Shown here one piece after another: positions 34,427-45,799 of a stretch of DNA of 64,000 bases. The DNA is taken from contig JABAKD010000002.1 in assembly GCA_012845835.1 (NCBI GenBank), forward strand, positions 16,639,629 through 16,703,628. Direction: 5' to 3'. The notes beneath the pieces are model-generated. The model made no database searches and was not told the DNA's origin. It saw only the letters and a program-made list of their open reading frames with translations. The number at the start of each line of letters is the position of its first letter. The first letter of the stretch is position 1. Position numbers and translations under genes: made by a program. Source of the DNA: Undaria pinnatifida. Lineage: Eukaryota > Sar > Phaeophyceae > Laminariales > Alariaceae.

Positions 34427-34790
34427 CAGCTGTGAGATCGAATATTTTGTCGAAACTCATCTTTGCAAGCTGTGTGTGATACTCCGACCGCGCGTATTAC
34501 GGGTTATGTGTCCTCATTAAGGATATAGGTCGGCGACTCCCCTTGCAACTACAGTGTAGCTATCAGGGTCAACAGGGTGGTGTTAGGCAGTCTGTGCGCG
34601 GAAACTATAAAACCCGTTTTTGAGGGGGACAGAATCTGACAGCTGTGGAAGGAAATGCATCAGTTTATCAAGTGAATCCTGTAAGTCGAATAACCGGCAA
34701 GGGGAGGGCGGAGATTTTAAGGACGTGGGGGCCTGATTTTGATCAAAAAGGGGGGGCGAGGGGGGAAAGGGGGGAAGGGACAGGTGGGGC
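34427..34790 (+). repeat. Dispersed repeat led by a reversed KMSFDKIFDLTA box; partner of 49000-49345
   Basis: The box (34427-34471, minus) is followed by GGATATAGGTCGGCGACTCC, ACTATAAAACCCG, GAATCTGACAGCTGTGGAAG and GGAGGGCGGAGATTTTAAGG. The same sequence lies in opposite orientation at 49000-49345. Partial copies occur at 4400-4530 and 49388-49520. Confidence 0.75.
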
Positions 34791-34995
34791 AGCTCAATTT
34801 GTGCGTGGAAATTATAAACCCTTCTTGTGGGGGAGGGGGGGGGGCATGTGGCGAGGGGGGCGGGGGGGGGCGGGGGGAGGGGGGGGCTTTAGGTCGCATA
34901 GATGTAGGGGTTTGCTCTACGCGTGGTGCTAGGTCTTCTAGGCGATGGTGCGGGTGGTGGGGAAGGAGGGGGCGTTGGGGGCGGGGGGGGATGGG
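34745..34995 (+). repeat. G-rich tract
   Basis: About 250 bp with dozens of runs of three or more G on the plus strand. The Gly/Arg frames over it are compositional. Strong G-quadruplex potential is expected. Confidence 0.85.
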
Positions 34996-34999
34996 AATT

Positions 35000-36780
35000 G
35001 CAGCAGCGGCATGGACGGCTCTAAAAAGATAATGAGGCGATATCCAGGGCGTGGAAGTGTTTAATACTCTGGCGGATTTCGATATAAGGTGGGGCGTTTG
35101 AGCAAGAGAGAGCGAGAGAAAAGAAAAAAGAAAAATATACAGTAGTGGCTCAGTTGCGGAATGACTTTTTACGTAGTTACAAATGTATTGGCCAGGCAGT
35201 GCCATACTCTCCCCATCGTAGCACGCGCTGTACTTATTCTGTATCATCTACTGTATCATCTGTTGTATAGAATCCGGAGTATAAATAAAATTAAATAGTG
35301 TGAACCAGTGAAGCGGACTGATTTGGAAAACCCGAACGCCCAAGAGGAGATAAAAGGAGAACACGAGAAAACATAAAAACGACAGAGGGCAACACAATCC
35401 AAAGCAACAACAACTGGACAGCTCTGTGACGAGACCTACGAAGGCACGAAGGAAAACAACATGCATTATGCGCTCTCCGTGTAGATGATGCATCAGCCTG
35501 CAGCTACTACGGCTACAAGTACGCCCCGCCTGGCTTAAACTTCTCTTGCGAGACCCGTATTTATGGACGAAATAAGCGACGAGCGTGTGCGGTCTAATCT
35601 AATCAAGCGTCTCTAAAATAGAATTAACGCGAAGCAGCGCGAGTATTATGTCGCCGTGCATGTCTTACACTTCCTAACGATGCATCTGACACGACACTTC
35701 TCCTACTACTGTGTACCGCCAGGACTAACGATGCATCACAAATCACAACCACTCATCAACTGGTCGAGCTCACAGCCGACGTTTTCACTTCAACTTTTCG
35801 GGGGGAAAAAACGTCACAGGTCACAGGTGTGGGTTCTCGTCCGGTTGAATGGTCGATGCTCAATTTTGCAAGCTGCGTGGTACGTCCCCCCCGTATGTTA
35901 TATTTGTATCATGCATGCACTACTGTAATCGTACGAAATTGGTTTGGGATATGCGCGTGAGCCCAAGAGAGAATACGAGACAAGAACGGAAAGGGGAAAC
36001 ATAATCTACGCCGTTGTCTCACAACGAGCTGTATACGCGTGTGGCCTCGTAATGTCAACGCCTGTCGCAACATCTTCGCCATATTCGCCCGCGAGAACTC
36101 GCACAGGGGTCAGAGACCCGAGAATTTTACGTGCAGGTGCCAACAGGGCACACGCGCGCATTTTACACATTCGGTCGTAGCGTGCCACACTACAGTACGG
36201 TAGTTGTCTCTAAAACGAAGGTGGAGGAAGTGCTCGAATGGCCAGACGAACCGGGTTAGGAGTGGTTCTCCACTTGTCTCCGCAAAGCGTTCGTTGTATT
36301 GCGTGGTACACACTAAATAAAGGTACGTGTGAGGACACTACTGTGTGCCACGGTATCACAACGAGACAGGGGCTGCGCTATGGTACCCGCTCTTTGAAAC
36401 CCACGTATCCGCAAGAAGAACAGAACACACATCAGGCTACGTGTGGAATGACACGAGTATGCACGCTCGATGTAGGTGTTGCATCGACCTACATCAGCCT
36501 GCTCTCTGCATTGCTCGGCAAAAACTACGACCACGAGAACGAGTACGCATCGCTTGGCCACGAGACAGCTACGTAGCGTTAATTTTGTAGCTCTGGGCAA
36601 GGTACACGCATGTTCTAAACTACGCTGTTTAAACTACGCTGTACAACTGCTGTACTTGTACGAACGATGCACGAAACACGAATGACTCGTACGAAAGGTC
36701 AAGGTTGAAAAATCTTGAAGAACGTTCATCGGCCTATTGGGGACAGTATCATTTTTTCTTTTTTCGCCGTCTGTTCGCCC
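35000..36780. other. No gene recognised
   Basis: Several short frames are open on both strands, but none has a domain, splice border or repeat family that I can support. Weak traces of the KMSxDxxF-LTA box appear near 35740-35790 and 35838-35878. Confidence 0.3.
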
Positions 36781-36789
36781 ACCAGGTAC

Positions 36790-37110
36790 CTCGTCTCTGT
36801 TGATGTGACGCCTCTTGCGCAGGCGTTGCTTGGCCGCTTCGTGCTTCGCTTTGACAAGCACGAGGCTCCTCTCGATCCTCTCCTGATCTATCTCTGTTGC
36901 GGCCATGCGAGCCTCCAGCTGGGGTACCAGGGCATAGGGCGGGTCAGAAGCTCGGGTTGACTCCATGTTGCTGCAACGCCTCCTCCCAACGCTCGAGATA
37001 CGTTTGTGAGAATCTCCGCGTCTTGGACCAGATATCTCTGTTCAGCCTTCCGTCTCCCTCTTGTCCCTCGTTCTTGTACGTCCTCTTGTGTTCTTGGTTT
37101 GCAAAGCCCC
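36790..37110 (-). CDS. Coiled-coil coding segment, possible 5' exon of the KH gene
   Basis: Minus strand 36966-36790 reads 59 codons (ALVPQLEARMAATEIDQE, then RSLVLVKAKHEAAKQRLRKR) and ends at a plausible donor GAG/GTACCT, phase 0, which fits the phase of exon 29496-29654. Just upstream, another frame reads an equally protein-like stretch (LNRDIWSKTRRFSQTYLERW, then EEALQQHGVNPSF) that meets a stop at 36944, so the two need a frame change of one base. Either this is a decayed gene copy or mobile-element gene, or the upstream frame is unrelated and the exon starts near 36966. The helical, Arg/Lys/Glu-rich composition resembles exon 29496-29654. I do not recognise the family. Confidence 0.4.
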
Positions 37111-37672
37111 TTCTACACGGAGCAAGTCTCTGCGTCTCTGCCGCTGCTGCTGTAGCGAGGATTGTCGACTGTCGAGGTGCCGTGGCTGCGCAGTGGAGCA
37201 CAAGGCAGTGGTGCGCGAAAGAAAAACTGAAAAGTTGGAACCAAATCTACGAGAGGAAGGTTCTAAATACGAACCCGCCAACATCTGGTAACGGAGATAC
37301 CGACACCTCCAGGAAGGTTAAATATTTATTATTGCTACCGGTAGGAAGTTTTTACATTTTTTTTCAGAAAATGCTCGGAAGATCTTTCATTTTTTTTACA
37401 TTCGTATGATATTTTTGTATGTACTACTGCTGTGGTTGTTGTGTTGTGTCATCGGCTGCGAGTTCTCCCGACTACCGACTGTTACATACTGGTGGTGGAG
37501 GTGGTGGTCGCTGCAAGCTGCATGGTACATACTGGTAGGTCTGGATGCTCCTAGTGAGGGCTATATACCGGCAGACATTGAGTAAACGGGTGCAACAGTT
37601 TACACGCGGGTGATCCCCTGGGCACATATTAATAGTTGAGTTGCCAGGCAGGACGGCGCTTCACAAAACAAG

Positions 37673-37735
37673 CAGCTTGCAAAGTTGAGTTTCAACCATT
37701 CAATCGGTTGTACTTACATCTGACGTTTCTCAATT
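37673..37735 (+). repeat. KMSxDxxF-LTA box, subtype with TTCAACCATTCAATCGG
   Basis: CAGCTTGCAAAGTTGAGTTT, then the TTCAACCATTCAATCGG core, then ATCTGACG. It belongs with the copies at 38889 and 39015. Confidence 0.6.
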
Positions 37736-38177
37736 TTTACAAAAACAAAAGGATATGGAAAGTGCGGCCCACTCAGCGTTTTTTTTCTAGTTTTCTTGTT
37801 TGTCGCGTTCCAGGTTTCTGGTTTCTTGTTTGCTGGTTTGTGGTTTCTGGTTGCTGATTTCAGTTCTCATACGTACCTCACGGGAGCTTTGCAGTGTCGC
37901 CAAGCGCAGCCAAACGGAGGCCTGGTAGGGGAGGAGGAGGAGGAGAAGCAAGGAGCAAGCAAGCACGAGCATGGGGTGCATGGAAGAAAGCGTGAGTGCA
38001 TGTAGCGTGGTGTCTTGAACGGCCTCAAACCAGGAGGAACTGTTTTCTGTTGTGGAGCGCTAGTACAGACGCCCTTGATTTCTTGCTGCCGTATAAATGC
38101 GCTGCTTGCTCTGGATGGTCCACACACTCCCGCCACGTGGGTCCCTCCCTCGCGGCGGTGTTGCCGCATGCACCAAT

Positions 38178-38228
38178 TGCGCAGCAGCAATAGCAGCAGC
38201 AGCAGCAGCAGCGATAGCTGCTGCTATT
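38178..38228. repeat. (CAG)n microsatellite
   Basis: A GCAGCAATAGCAGCAGCAGC run. No coding role is seen. Confidence 0.8.
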
Positions 38229-38717
38229 GATGCTACTGATGGCTGTCTCTCTCAACAGAACCAGCTACCCCAAGAAGTATTCTCATCGCCGATTTCAGGA
38301 TTTGAACGAACATTTATTTGAGAGGAAGCATATACTCCGAAGTATATGTTTTGATAATTCGAAAGAGGCCAGTGCTACGTTGCTACGTGTTGTGGACGTA
38401 ACCATGCCGGCATGTGTTTCGTGGCACCTTCCGTATGCGGTACGTGGTACGTACGTAACAGCAATGATAGCTTTGTGCCTCAAAGCTGACCTCGGACTGG
38501 TATGGTACGTGCTGCATGTCTCTCTCACTCTCTCCTTCCGAGCGACCGAGCGTTCACACGAGCACGGCGGTATACACATGTAGCACACAAGACGATCAAT
38601 TCATACTACCTAAAGAAAAATAATGCACCGGCTCCTCTGAGTGGGTCACCCCAAAACTTTTCCGGGATAATTTTTTGTACAAATTGACAAACGTCAGCTG
38701 TGAGTACAACCGATTGA

Positions 38718-38790
38718 TGTGACCACGGACTTGATTATGCGAGTTAATGTGAGAACAACAACAACAACAACAACAACCGATTGAATGATC
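38718..38790 (+). repeat. Dispersed repeat with (CAA)n tail, best copy
   Basis: GTGACCACGGACTTGATTATG, then GAGTTAATGTGAGAACAACA with seven or so CAA units. Confidence 0.6.
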
Positions 38791-38888
38791 ATAATTTCCA
38801 AAAGTCCTGCAAAAGCCAAGTGAAGTACAGTACAGCATTTCCAAAAGTCCTGCAAAAGTCAAGTGAAGTACAGCACACTTTTAGAACG

Positions 38889-39085
38889 CAGCTTGCAAAC
38901 TTGAGTTTCAACCATTCAACCGGTTGTACTCACACCTGACGTTTTTCGATTTTTTTATAACAACTACTAGACTACTTCTGTGTATTATTAATAGCGAAAT
39001 ATAGATGTACCCCGCAGCTTGCAAAGTTGAGTTTCAATCATTCAATCGGTCGTACTCATAGCTGACGTTCTTCAATTCTTATATA
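38889..39085 (+). repeat. Two KMSxDxxF-LTA boxes, 126 bp apart
   Basis: CAGCTTGCAAACTTGAGTTT at 38889 and CAGCTTGCAAAGTTGAGTTT at 39015. Both continue with TTCAA(C/T)CATTCAA(C/T)CGG and a CTGACGTT end. This tandem pair suggests local duplication. Confidence 0.65.
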
Positions 39086-39179
39086 AAAATGACGTTTTTC
39101 ATTTTTTTATAAGAAAAGCTTTTTTTATACTTCGAAGTATGAAAAACTCCTCCCACGTTTTTGATCACAAAACTACTTG

Positions 39180-39730
39180 GAGTTTACTACAATAATATGT
39201 AGTGTGGAAAGAATTTGTGCAGTTCTGATCCAAAAGGAGAGTGCAGTTCCAAAAGGCGGAACCCTTTGAGGACGAAAAAATATCGCACACTATTTCCAAG
39301 TAGTTTCCCCCCAAACGTAGGTGTTGTTCTAAAGGCGGATCCCTTGCAGAACCGCAAATCTGATCCTGCTGCCTGCTGTCTTCCTGCAAGTGCTTTGTCT
39401 TCCAAAACGTGGGGTGCAATTCTAAACCCGGAACCCTGGCGAGAAAGTAGTGCACAAAAGATCCTGCGCTATGAATTTCAAGTACAGCAACCGACCCCGC
39501 TTCAAAGACACACCACGTTTTTTTTTCGGGGAAGTGTCTTCAGGATTCCGGGGCCACTAAGTCACCGTCGCCGGGGCCAACGTAGGCGTAGCATATGTCA
39601 AAAGACGCTCATTCGCAGCAGGAATGCGACCACGAAACGGTGTTGTTTTAAACCCACGACACAAGGTGATTTGAAGGCCGCAACTACTGCTGCGGCTGTA
39701 CTCCAATACGTGCATACCATCGTTTGAATT
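39180..39730. repeat. Degenerate repeats of a GTGCAATTCTAAAGGCGGAACCC type
   Basis: Around 39240, 39320, 39410 and again at 43550, stretches such as GTGCAGTTCCAAAAGGCGGA followed by ACCCT(T/G) and CAGAAC recur. No gene is recognised. Confidence 0.4.
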
Positions 39731-40312
39731 TCCCTCTTCCACCGAAACGCGGGAAGGGGTGCAGCACGACCTACATAGTGTAATGTGTACGGTAGTGCGC
39801 TAGTGTTGTTGTAGGCTTCTATTATTGTTGAGGCGTTATCCTCACGGTGAACATCACATCCGTTTTTGGAACTCTGATACGATACGGGCACAGGCTACCT
39901 GCAACATCGAGACCAAACAAAACCACCCACACTTTGGACGACACTATATAGTAAAATGTCGGTAACGCAGACAACACCAGACGTCAAAATCGGGAAAGTA
40001 CACCGAAAAAGAGGACATCGCTCCTTCCCAAAGGTAAAAACGAGGCAAACACATAACAAATTATGCCAAGTTTAGCTTACACGAGACTTCACCCAAGACA
40101 AACATAAAAACACCAAACAACGAACGCGGGCATCCAAAGTGCAGTTGTCTTAAGAAAAAACACGACGCCGCCCACATACCCCGAAGAGTCGCCTGCACCT
40201 CGCCTCTTCGCTTGACTCGAGTTTCATGAGTGAACGAATGCACAGTCTTCGAAAGAAGGTACGAGTACGCCGTTTCGCTGTACTCGCCGTCTCTTCCGTT
40301 CGCGTACACACG

Positions 40313-41440
40313 CAGCTTGCAAAGATGAGTATTGACCCGAAATTCGTTGAACTCACGGCTGACGTCCTTGAAATATTTTTATAAAATAACCTCCCATTAA
40401 GAAGAAACTTACCCACTACCAGGTATATTACAAGTACCAACAAGCAGCTTGAAAAAATGAATATTGACACGAAATTCGTCGAACGCACGGCTGACATCCT
40501 GAAAATATTTTTATAAAATGTTGGAGTGACAGCGTATCAATTTGGAACCGTGGGTTCGTGTCCCACAAAGTTTTTTTTCTTTTTTTGGGGGGGGGAGTAG
40601 CCGACTTTTATTCTCGAATGCCGTATTAATATTAACACATTAGATACCAGGTAACTGTAATGCTCTATATTCGTACTCCTTCCGATATTAAAGCGGGGAA
40701 AAACAAAATAAACCACGTACCATACATAACATAGAGCAGTAGTCTATAGTGGAAACTACAGTAATAAATTTATAAAATAGATATGATGTTAGATCTAGCT
40801 CAAAATTCCCCACCTAAAGTAACAATACCAACACCAACCATTATAGTGGAGAAAAAAACAAAACATACATGTATAACCCTCCTATTACAAGTACCAACAA
40901 CGCACATGTATAACCCTCCCATTTAAAAAACTCACACACATAGTATACTTAGTACAAGTACCAACAACGCAGCTTGCACGTAGATATGATGTTGGATCTA
41001 GTTCAAAATTCCCCATCTAAAGTAACAATACGTACCTAAAGTATAAATACCAACACGTACCATTATAGTGGACAAAAAATAGGACACCTCCCAATAAAAA
41101 CTCACCCATATAGTATATTACGAGTACCAACAACGCAGCTTGCAAAGATGAGTATTGACCTGAAATTCGTCGAACTCACGGCTGACGCCCTTGAAGATTA
41201 GTTATAAAATACCAACACCAACCATTATAGTGGAGAAAAAACAAAACATACATTTATAACCCTCCCATGACTCACCCACATAGTATATTACAAGTACCAA
41301 CAACGCACATGTACTCGTATAACCCTCCCATTTAAAAAACTCACCCACATAGTACACTTACTACAAGTACCAACAACGCAGCTTGCACGTCCTTGAAATA
41401 TTTTTTAAAATACCAACACCAACCATGGTCAAAACAAAGT
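40313..41440 (+). repeat. Cluster of KMSxDxxF-LTA boxes and TACCAACACCAACCATTATAG repeats
   Basis: Boxes start at 40313, 40445 and 41136. Between and around them ACCAACCATTATAGTGGAG, TATAACCCTCCCAT and TAGTATATTACAAGTACCAA recur in the same order at least four times, and also at 11.25-11.46 and 42.84-43.08 kb. The order of parts points to a compound satellite that expanded locally. Confidence 0.7.
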
Positions 41441-41441
41441 A

Positions 41442-42835
41442 CAGTAGTAGGTGGCCCTTTATAGTGGCATGTAGGGGCAAGACCAAATGGTGCCACTATT
41501 CGGGGCAGTGCCACTATTCGATATAGTGGCAATATTGCCGCTATATGGAATAATTTGCTTCGATGTTCACGATATCGACAGCGGTTCATTGGATCTACAC
41601 TCGCATGCGCTGTTACATGCGGGTAAAGCCGTGTACTGCTGCACTCCTCGTGGTTGGGTGTTTGTGTGCAGCAGTATCCGCATGAAACACATGAAGTGAC
41701 ACTTAATTATCCAAGGGTCGCCGAGCCTTCTGCGGTCAAAACCTATTTTTCATTTTTCAGTGCAGGCAGACCACCGAAACCAGGCCCAAACGTAATGAAG
41801 GAGGCACATCATTTATGTTTTGTCCGGCGGGCCATGTAACATGGGGTTCAACACACGCAAAAGAAATGACACCAGCAACGCAGAGACGCGAACAACTGAA
41901 GCAACGAAGCTTGAAGAGCCAAAAGCTCTCCATCCCGGCGCATCAACCCAACCGCCACGATGCTCTGCAACTACGTACGAGCACTTTTGGTGTAGGCGTC
42001 AGCCGATTGATTGCACTAGGAGTCGGCAAACGTTCTAATGTCCATCTGCCGTGCCGGTCTGGCGGGGTGCGCTGCGAAGAACACCATCTTCGCCTTGCGG
42101 AGGTACTGCCCGGCTTCGCCAATGCCACACGACTCTGCGTACTGTTCTAGAGGACCAAAAAGTTCAGCCAGTTCCGCGAACGACGGCGGCGCCTTCTTCC
42201 CCCCACCCCCCGCGCTCTCAGAATATTTGGCATTGTCTGGCTCGTCGTCACTGCCCGCCTCTTCCTCGGACGTGTTGTGAACCTTCTCCATGAAAATCTC
42301 TTCTGTGTCTTCAGACAGAGTGTCAGCAAACTCGGCTTGCTCCTACAACCCGGCCCATTCCTCCACGGCCTTCGAGGCACGCTTAGGCTGATTCGAGGAG
42401 TCGGGTGTCTTTTGCTTTTTGGCGATGCACGGGTTGCAGACGCGGTGTATTTCTCTGCCGCCCTCCTCCTCTGGTTCACCACATATTCCATGAAGCCGGC
42501 CACCGCAGCCAAGGCGACATCCGTGCCCGTCTTTCTCTCACAGTGGTCGGTTTGGGAGTTTACACAGTTCTAGGTCCGCGCAGGCTGGTATGATACGTGG
42601 GGCGCCCACTGCTGAGGGTACGTTTGGGCAGGTGTGGTCCAGCAGTAGTGGGGGCCCGCTGTTTGGAACTGCCACTATTGGGTGTGTGAGAAGCCCGACA
42701 TGCCACTATTGAGGGCCGCGTTCTCAATAGTGGGAAAGTGCCACTATATCGGGTTGAGATTTTGCCAGGATATTTTGATGCCACTATTCAGGGCACTTCA
42801 CTATTCAGGTTGCCACTATAAAGGGCCACCTACTG
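41442..42835 (-). mobile_element. pogo/Tigger-like DNA transposon, decayed
   Basis: Left end CAGTAGTAGGTGGCCC, then TTTATAGTGGCA; right end reading inward CAGTAGGTGGCCC, then TTTATAGTGGCA. TA is at both borders (41440-41441 and 42836-42837). CAGT-type ends with TA targets fit Tc1/mariner-pogo elements. GCCACTATT-type subterminal repeats occur at both ends. The minus strand holds only the C-terminal part of a presumed transposase, so there is a large internal loss. The length is 1394 bp. Confidence 0.75.
42016..42291 (-). pseudogene. Transposase C-terminal fragment
   Basis: Residues include an acidic stretch (TSEEEAGSDDEPDNAKY), then FAELAELFGPLEQYAESCG and a basic end (ARPARQMDIRTF). The end resembles the tails of pogo-like transposases as I remember them. 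The frame runs upstream past the Met as EQAEFADTLSEDTEEIF to a stop codon at about 42345, and a second frame (VALAAVAGFMEYVVNQ, 42512-42450) carries more of the protein. It is therefore a pseudogene with at least one stop and one shift. Confidence 0.55.
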
Positions 42836-43005
42836 TATGTTTATGTTTTTTTTTTAACAAAAGAATATGACCCCCCCCATTAAGGAAAAACTCACCCACA
42901 TACAAGTAGTTTTTTTTTTGTTTTTTTTTTTATCCTTCGGCGGATGGGGAAAAATAAAGCTTTAGCTCACCACACTTCAGTAGTATATTACAAGTACCAA
43001 CAACG

Positions 43006-43082
43006 CAGCTTGCAAAGATGAGTATTGACCCGAAATTCTCGAACTCACGGCTGACGTCCTTGAAATATTTGTCGTATAAAAT
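43006..43082 (+). repeat. KMSxDxxF-LTA box, copy
   Basis: CAGCTTGCAAAGATGAGTAT, then GACCCGAAATTCTCGAACTC, then GGCTGACGTCCTTGAAATAT. It follows TAGTATATTACAAGTACCAA and a GGCGGATGGGGAAAAATAAAG stretch that also flanks the Copia-like element. Confidence 0.7.
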
Positions 43083-44419
43083 AGGAACGGACATCCTCGA
43101 GACGACAGCAGACCTCGGCCTCTGAAATCTGCCAGCCTGGTCTCCATCTTTCCTCTGCTGGCAATCCGCACGCTCTCTCTGCTATCCGTGGCCTTTCGCT
43201 GCGATGCCCCGACCACAAAACGCGTGCATGGGCCGCCCGCAAGGGCACTGGTGAACCAGTGAACCAAGTTGAGACTTGATTTTGCACGTTGGTTCGCCAC
43301 ATGGCTTCAAGCCCGCAGCAGGCGAACCACCAGCAGATGGGAGAAATCTTTCCATACCCACACGCAGTAGCAGCAGCAGCAGCAGCAGACCGCTTTCGGT
43401 GCAGTCTACAGGTGTGCTACAGCAATTTTCGGGGGGCCCATATGGTGGAAAAATTGCCCCCCCCGTAATTTTTCAATCTGCGAGGCACCATGCTTCTGGT
43501 ATTTTTTGTGTCCTTAAAGCGGGGACGACTGCTGTACCTGTAGTTGTCCCCAAACGTGCGTGAATTTCTGAAGGCGGGACCCTTTCAGAACTGCAAAAAT
43601 GGTCGAACACTTACATTCTCAGTTTTTATTAGTACCGTACAGGCCGGTTCACGTTAAAAACCCCGAAATTATTTCCTGGCGAATGTTCGTGCCGTTTTAA
43701 CGATTCAGACATTTTGCAAGGTTGTGTTTTATAGGGTACGTAAAAACCACACCCGAGGTATTCACCCCGGGTATTACCCTACAAAGAACTTCTGTAACTT
43801 GTGTAGGACCTTCATACCCGTACCCAGAACTTTTGGAAATTTTGTACGACATCCATAACCCGTACCCGGAACTTTTGTCAGTTCAGTACGCCCATTGCCA
43901 CGGTACGGGTACGGCACGTTTTGCACCCGCCCGGAACTTTTGTGAGTTATGTACGCCGTGAGCAAAAGGAACTTCTGGGAGATCTGTAAGACTTCCGTAC
44001 CCGTACCCCGGGGGTTCTGGAAGTTCTGTAAGAACCCCATACCCTTACCGGGAACTTCTGTGAGTTCTGTAAGACTGTGGCACAATACCCCGGGTACGGG
44101 TAGATACTATACGTTTGTATCAATACCCGCAGTGGCCGGTACAAAGTAGGGTCGAACGGATTCTGGCTTCATGTCTCGTCCGCCTGACGCCACGCCCTGA
44201 CACGTGTAATACACACAGAACCAACCCCCCTCAAAAACCTCGTACAACGTATGCGCTTTCCAATTCTCTACAAGTACGAGGTAGGTAGAACCAAAACGTA
44301 TGTGGTATGTGACATGTATGTATACGCAGTGGGCATGTTTGTATAATGGTTGCAACCCGTGGGGCGTCTTCGTATACTCGATTTTTTTATTAGATTTTTT
44401 TTTTCATCGCGTTTATTAT

Positions 44420-44762
44420 CCTGGCACTGCTCTCGCGCTCCCTCCCAGTAGTAGCTCAGATCCGGGGTCGCATAGCAGGCCCTGCTCCCCCCTCCCCACC
44501 ATGGTAAGTGCCTTCATTTTCATCATTTTAATGGCGAGAATAATGCTATATTTCAGCATTTTCGTCCTTCGTCGACTCCCGTCGAATTGTGCCTACCCAC
44601 GCTGCTACGAACGTGGGCGCTCTCAATAGCTGATTGATCCTTTTTTCGCTTTTTTGAAAATAAATTTAAATATCACCACAATGGGAATCGAACTCAAGGA
44701 ACAATGCTTTTAATAGTAGTATTCGAAGATTTCCACTTGACCACCGGGGCGACCGGCCTATT
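44420..44762 (-). mobile_element. tRNA-derived SINE, family 2, full head
   Basis: Minus strand starts GGCCGGTCGCCCCGGTGGTC with A box TGGTCAAGTGG and B box GAGTTCGATTCCC. It continues into an A/T-rich part, a CTACGAACGTGGG-like part in reverse, and AAAATGAAGGCAC. It matches 18600-18885 and lies inside the long hAT-like element. Confidence 0.75.
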
Positions 44763-45089
44763 CGTAGTTATTTTGTTACAGTGTTAATTGTATTTGTTGT
44801 GATCGGCATTGATTTCTCTTTTCCTTGTTTATTCTTGGTTGGAAGGATTTTCGGGCTTGCCATATTAATACTAGACATGTATGGTGTTCAATATGCAGTT
44901 ATACGAGTATTAGTTACATTATTGAACAGTTTTGCTCTTCTTCTGCAACAGTATAAGGTTATTTTAGAGACAATCCTGTAACCGCTGAAGAAGTCGTTTC
45001 CCGGAAAGTTGGAAAGGTTTTACTGTGAAAATTGTGAACACAGCACGAACAACAAAAACGGGCTATCAATGGTACGTATATACTGAGTA

Positions 45090-45794
45090 CAAGCTGGGCC
45101 GGCCAAGAAACCCATAATCCGCCAGTCGGGCATATCTTTTGAACGACAGTGACCCACTGCAAACTGAGCATATCCTCGTAATCAGCTAGATGCGGTGGTC
45201 AGTTTAAGCCTTCCACCTTGAGAATCTGCGAAGTTGGCGCCGAAAAAAGTGTTTGCCACTCACGTTTCCTAGTTTGAGCATTTTTTTTCATATCTGTTTG
45301 TGTTGCTTTTTCTAAAATTGCTCGAAATACAAAGTGGATGGAATTGGCTTAATTTTTCTGGGCATGTACATCTTGGGACGAGGAGAAGGGACATATGCTT
45401 TTCATTTCATGGGTTACTTTCGTTCGAAAGTTATGGATGAATCCCTGAGTTATATGCAGAGGCACTTCGGTGGAAACTTGACCATGCACCTCTCAATTTT
45501 TGAAGTTAGGACCTGAAATTTTGACACGTGATTTGGACCGAGCCCACCAAAACAGTACTTGGCGAGCTCAAAAAAAAAAAAGAAACTGCCGACATACGGC
45601 CAGCTAAACGTTTTCCATTATCATGAAATGGACGAAAAGTCAACGGATTTTTGTTTTTTTGTTTTGAGCTCGCCAAGTAGTGTCTCGGCGAGCCTGTTCT
45701 GAATCGCGTGTCAAAATGTCAGGTCCGAACTCGAAAAACTGAGCGGGGCACAGCGATATTTGTGTATTTTGAGCGTCTTGGCCGGCCCAGCTTG
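45090..45794. mobile_element. MITE with CAAGCTGGGCCGGCCAAGA ends and TA target
   Basis: A perfect 19-bp terminal inverted repeat, CAAGCTGGGCCGGCCAAGA, is flanked by TA on both sides (45088-45089 and 45795-45796). A second inverted pair of about 75 bp (45500-45577 and 45660-45740, with TACTTGGCGAGCTCAAAA) lies inside. The 705-bp element has no transposase and is Tc1/mariner- or pogo-like in its target. Confidence 0.8.
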
Positions 45795-45799
45795 TATGT

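Noticed and set aside
34645-35247. Glycine/arginine-rich and proline-rich frames
   Set aside because: They are due to the G-rich tract alone.
42977-43300. Minus-strand frames with LAGGPCTRFVVGASQRKATD or HARVLWSGHRSERPRI
   Set aside because: They look somewhat protein-like, but I could not assign a family, a splice border or a repeat. Evidence was too thin to list as a gene.
44640-44762. Possible tRNA gene on the minus strand
   Set aside because: A and B boxes are present, but the stems do not pair as in a tRNA and SINE sequence continues beyond. It is called a SINE head.
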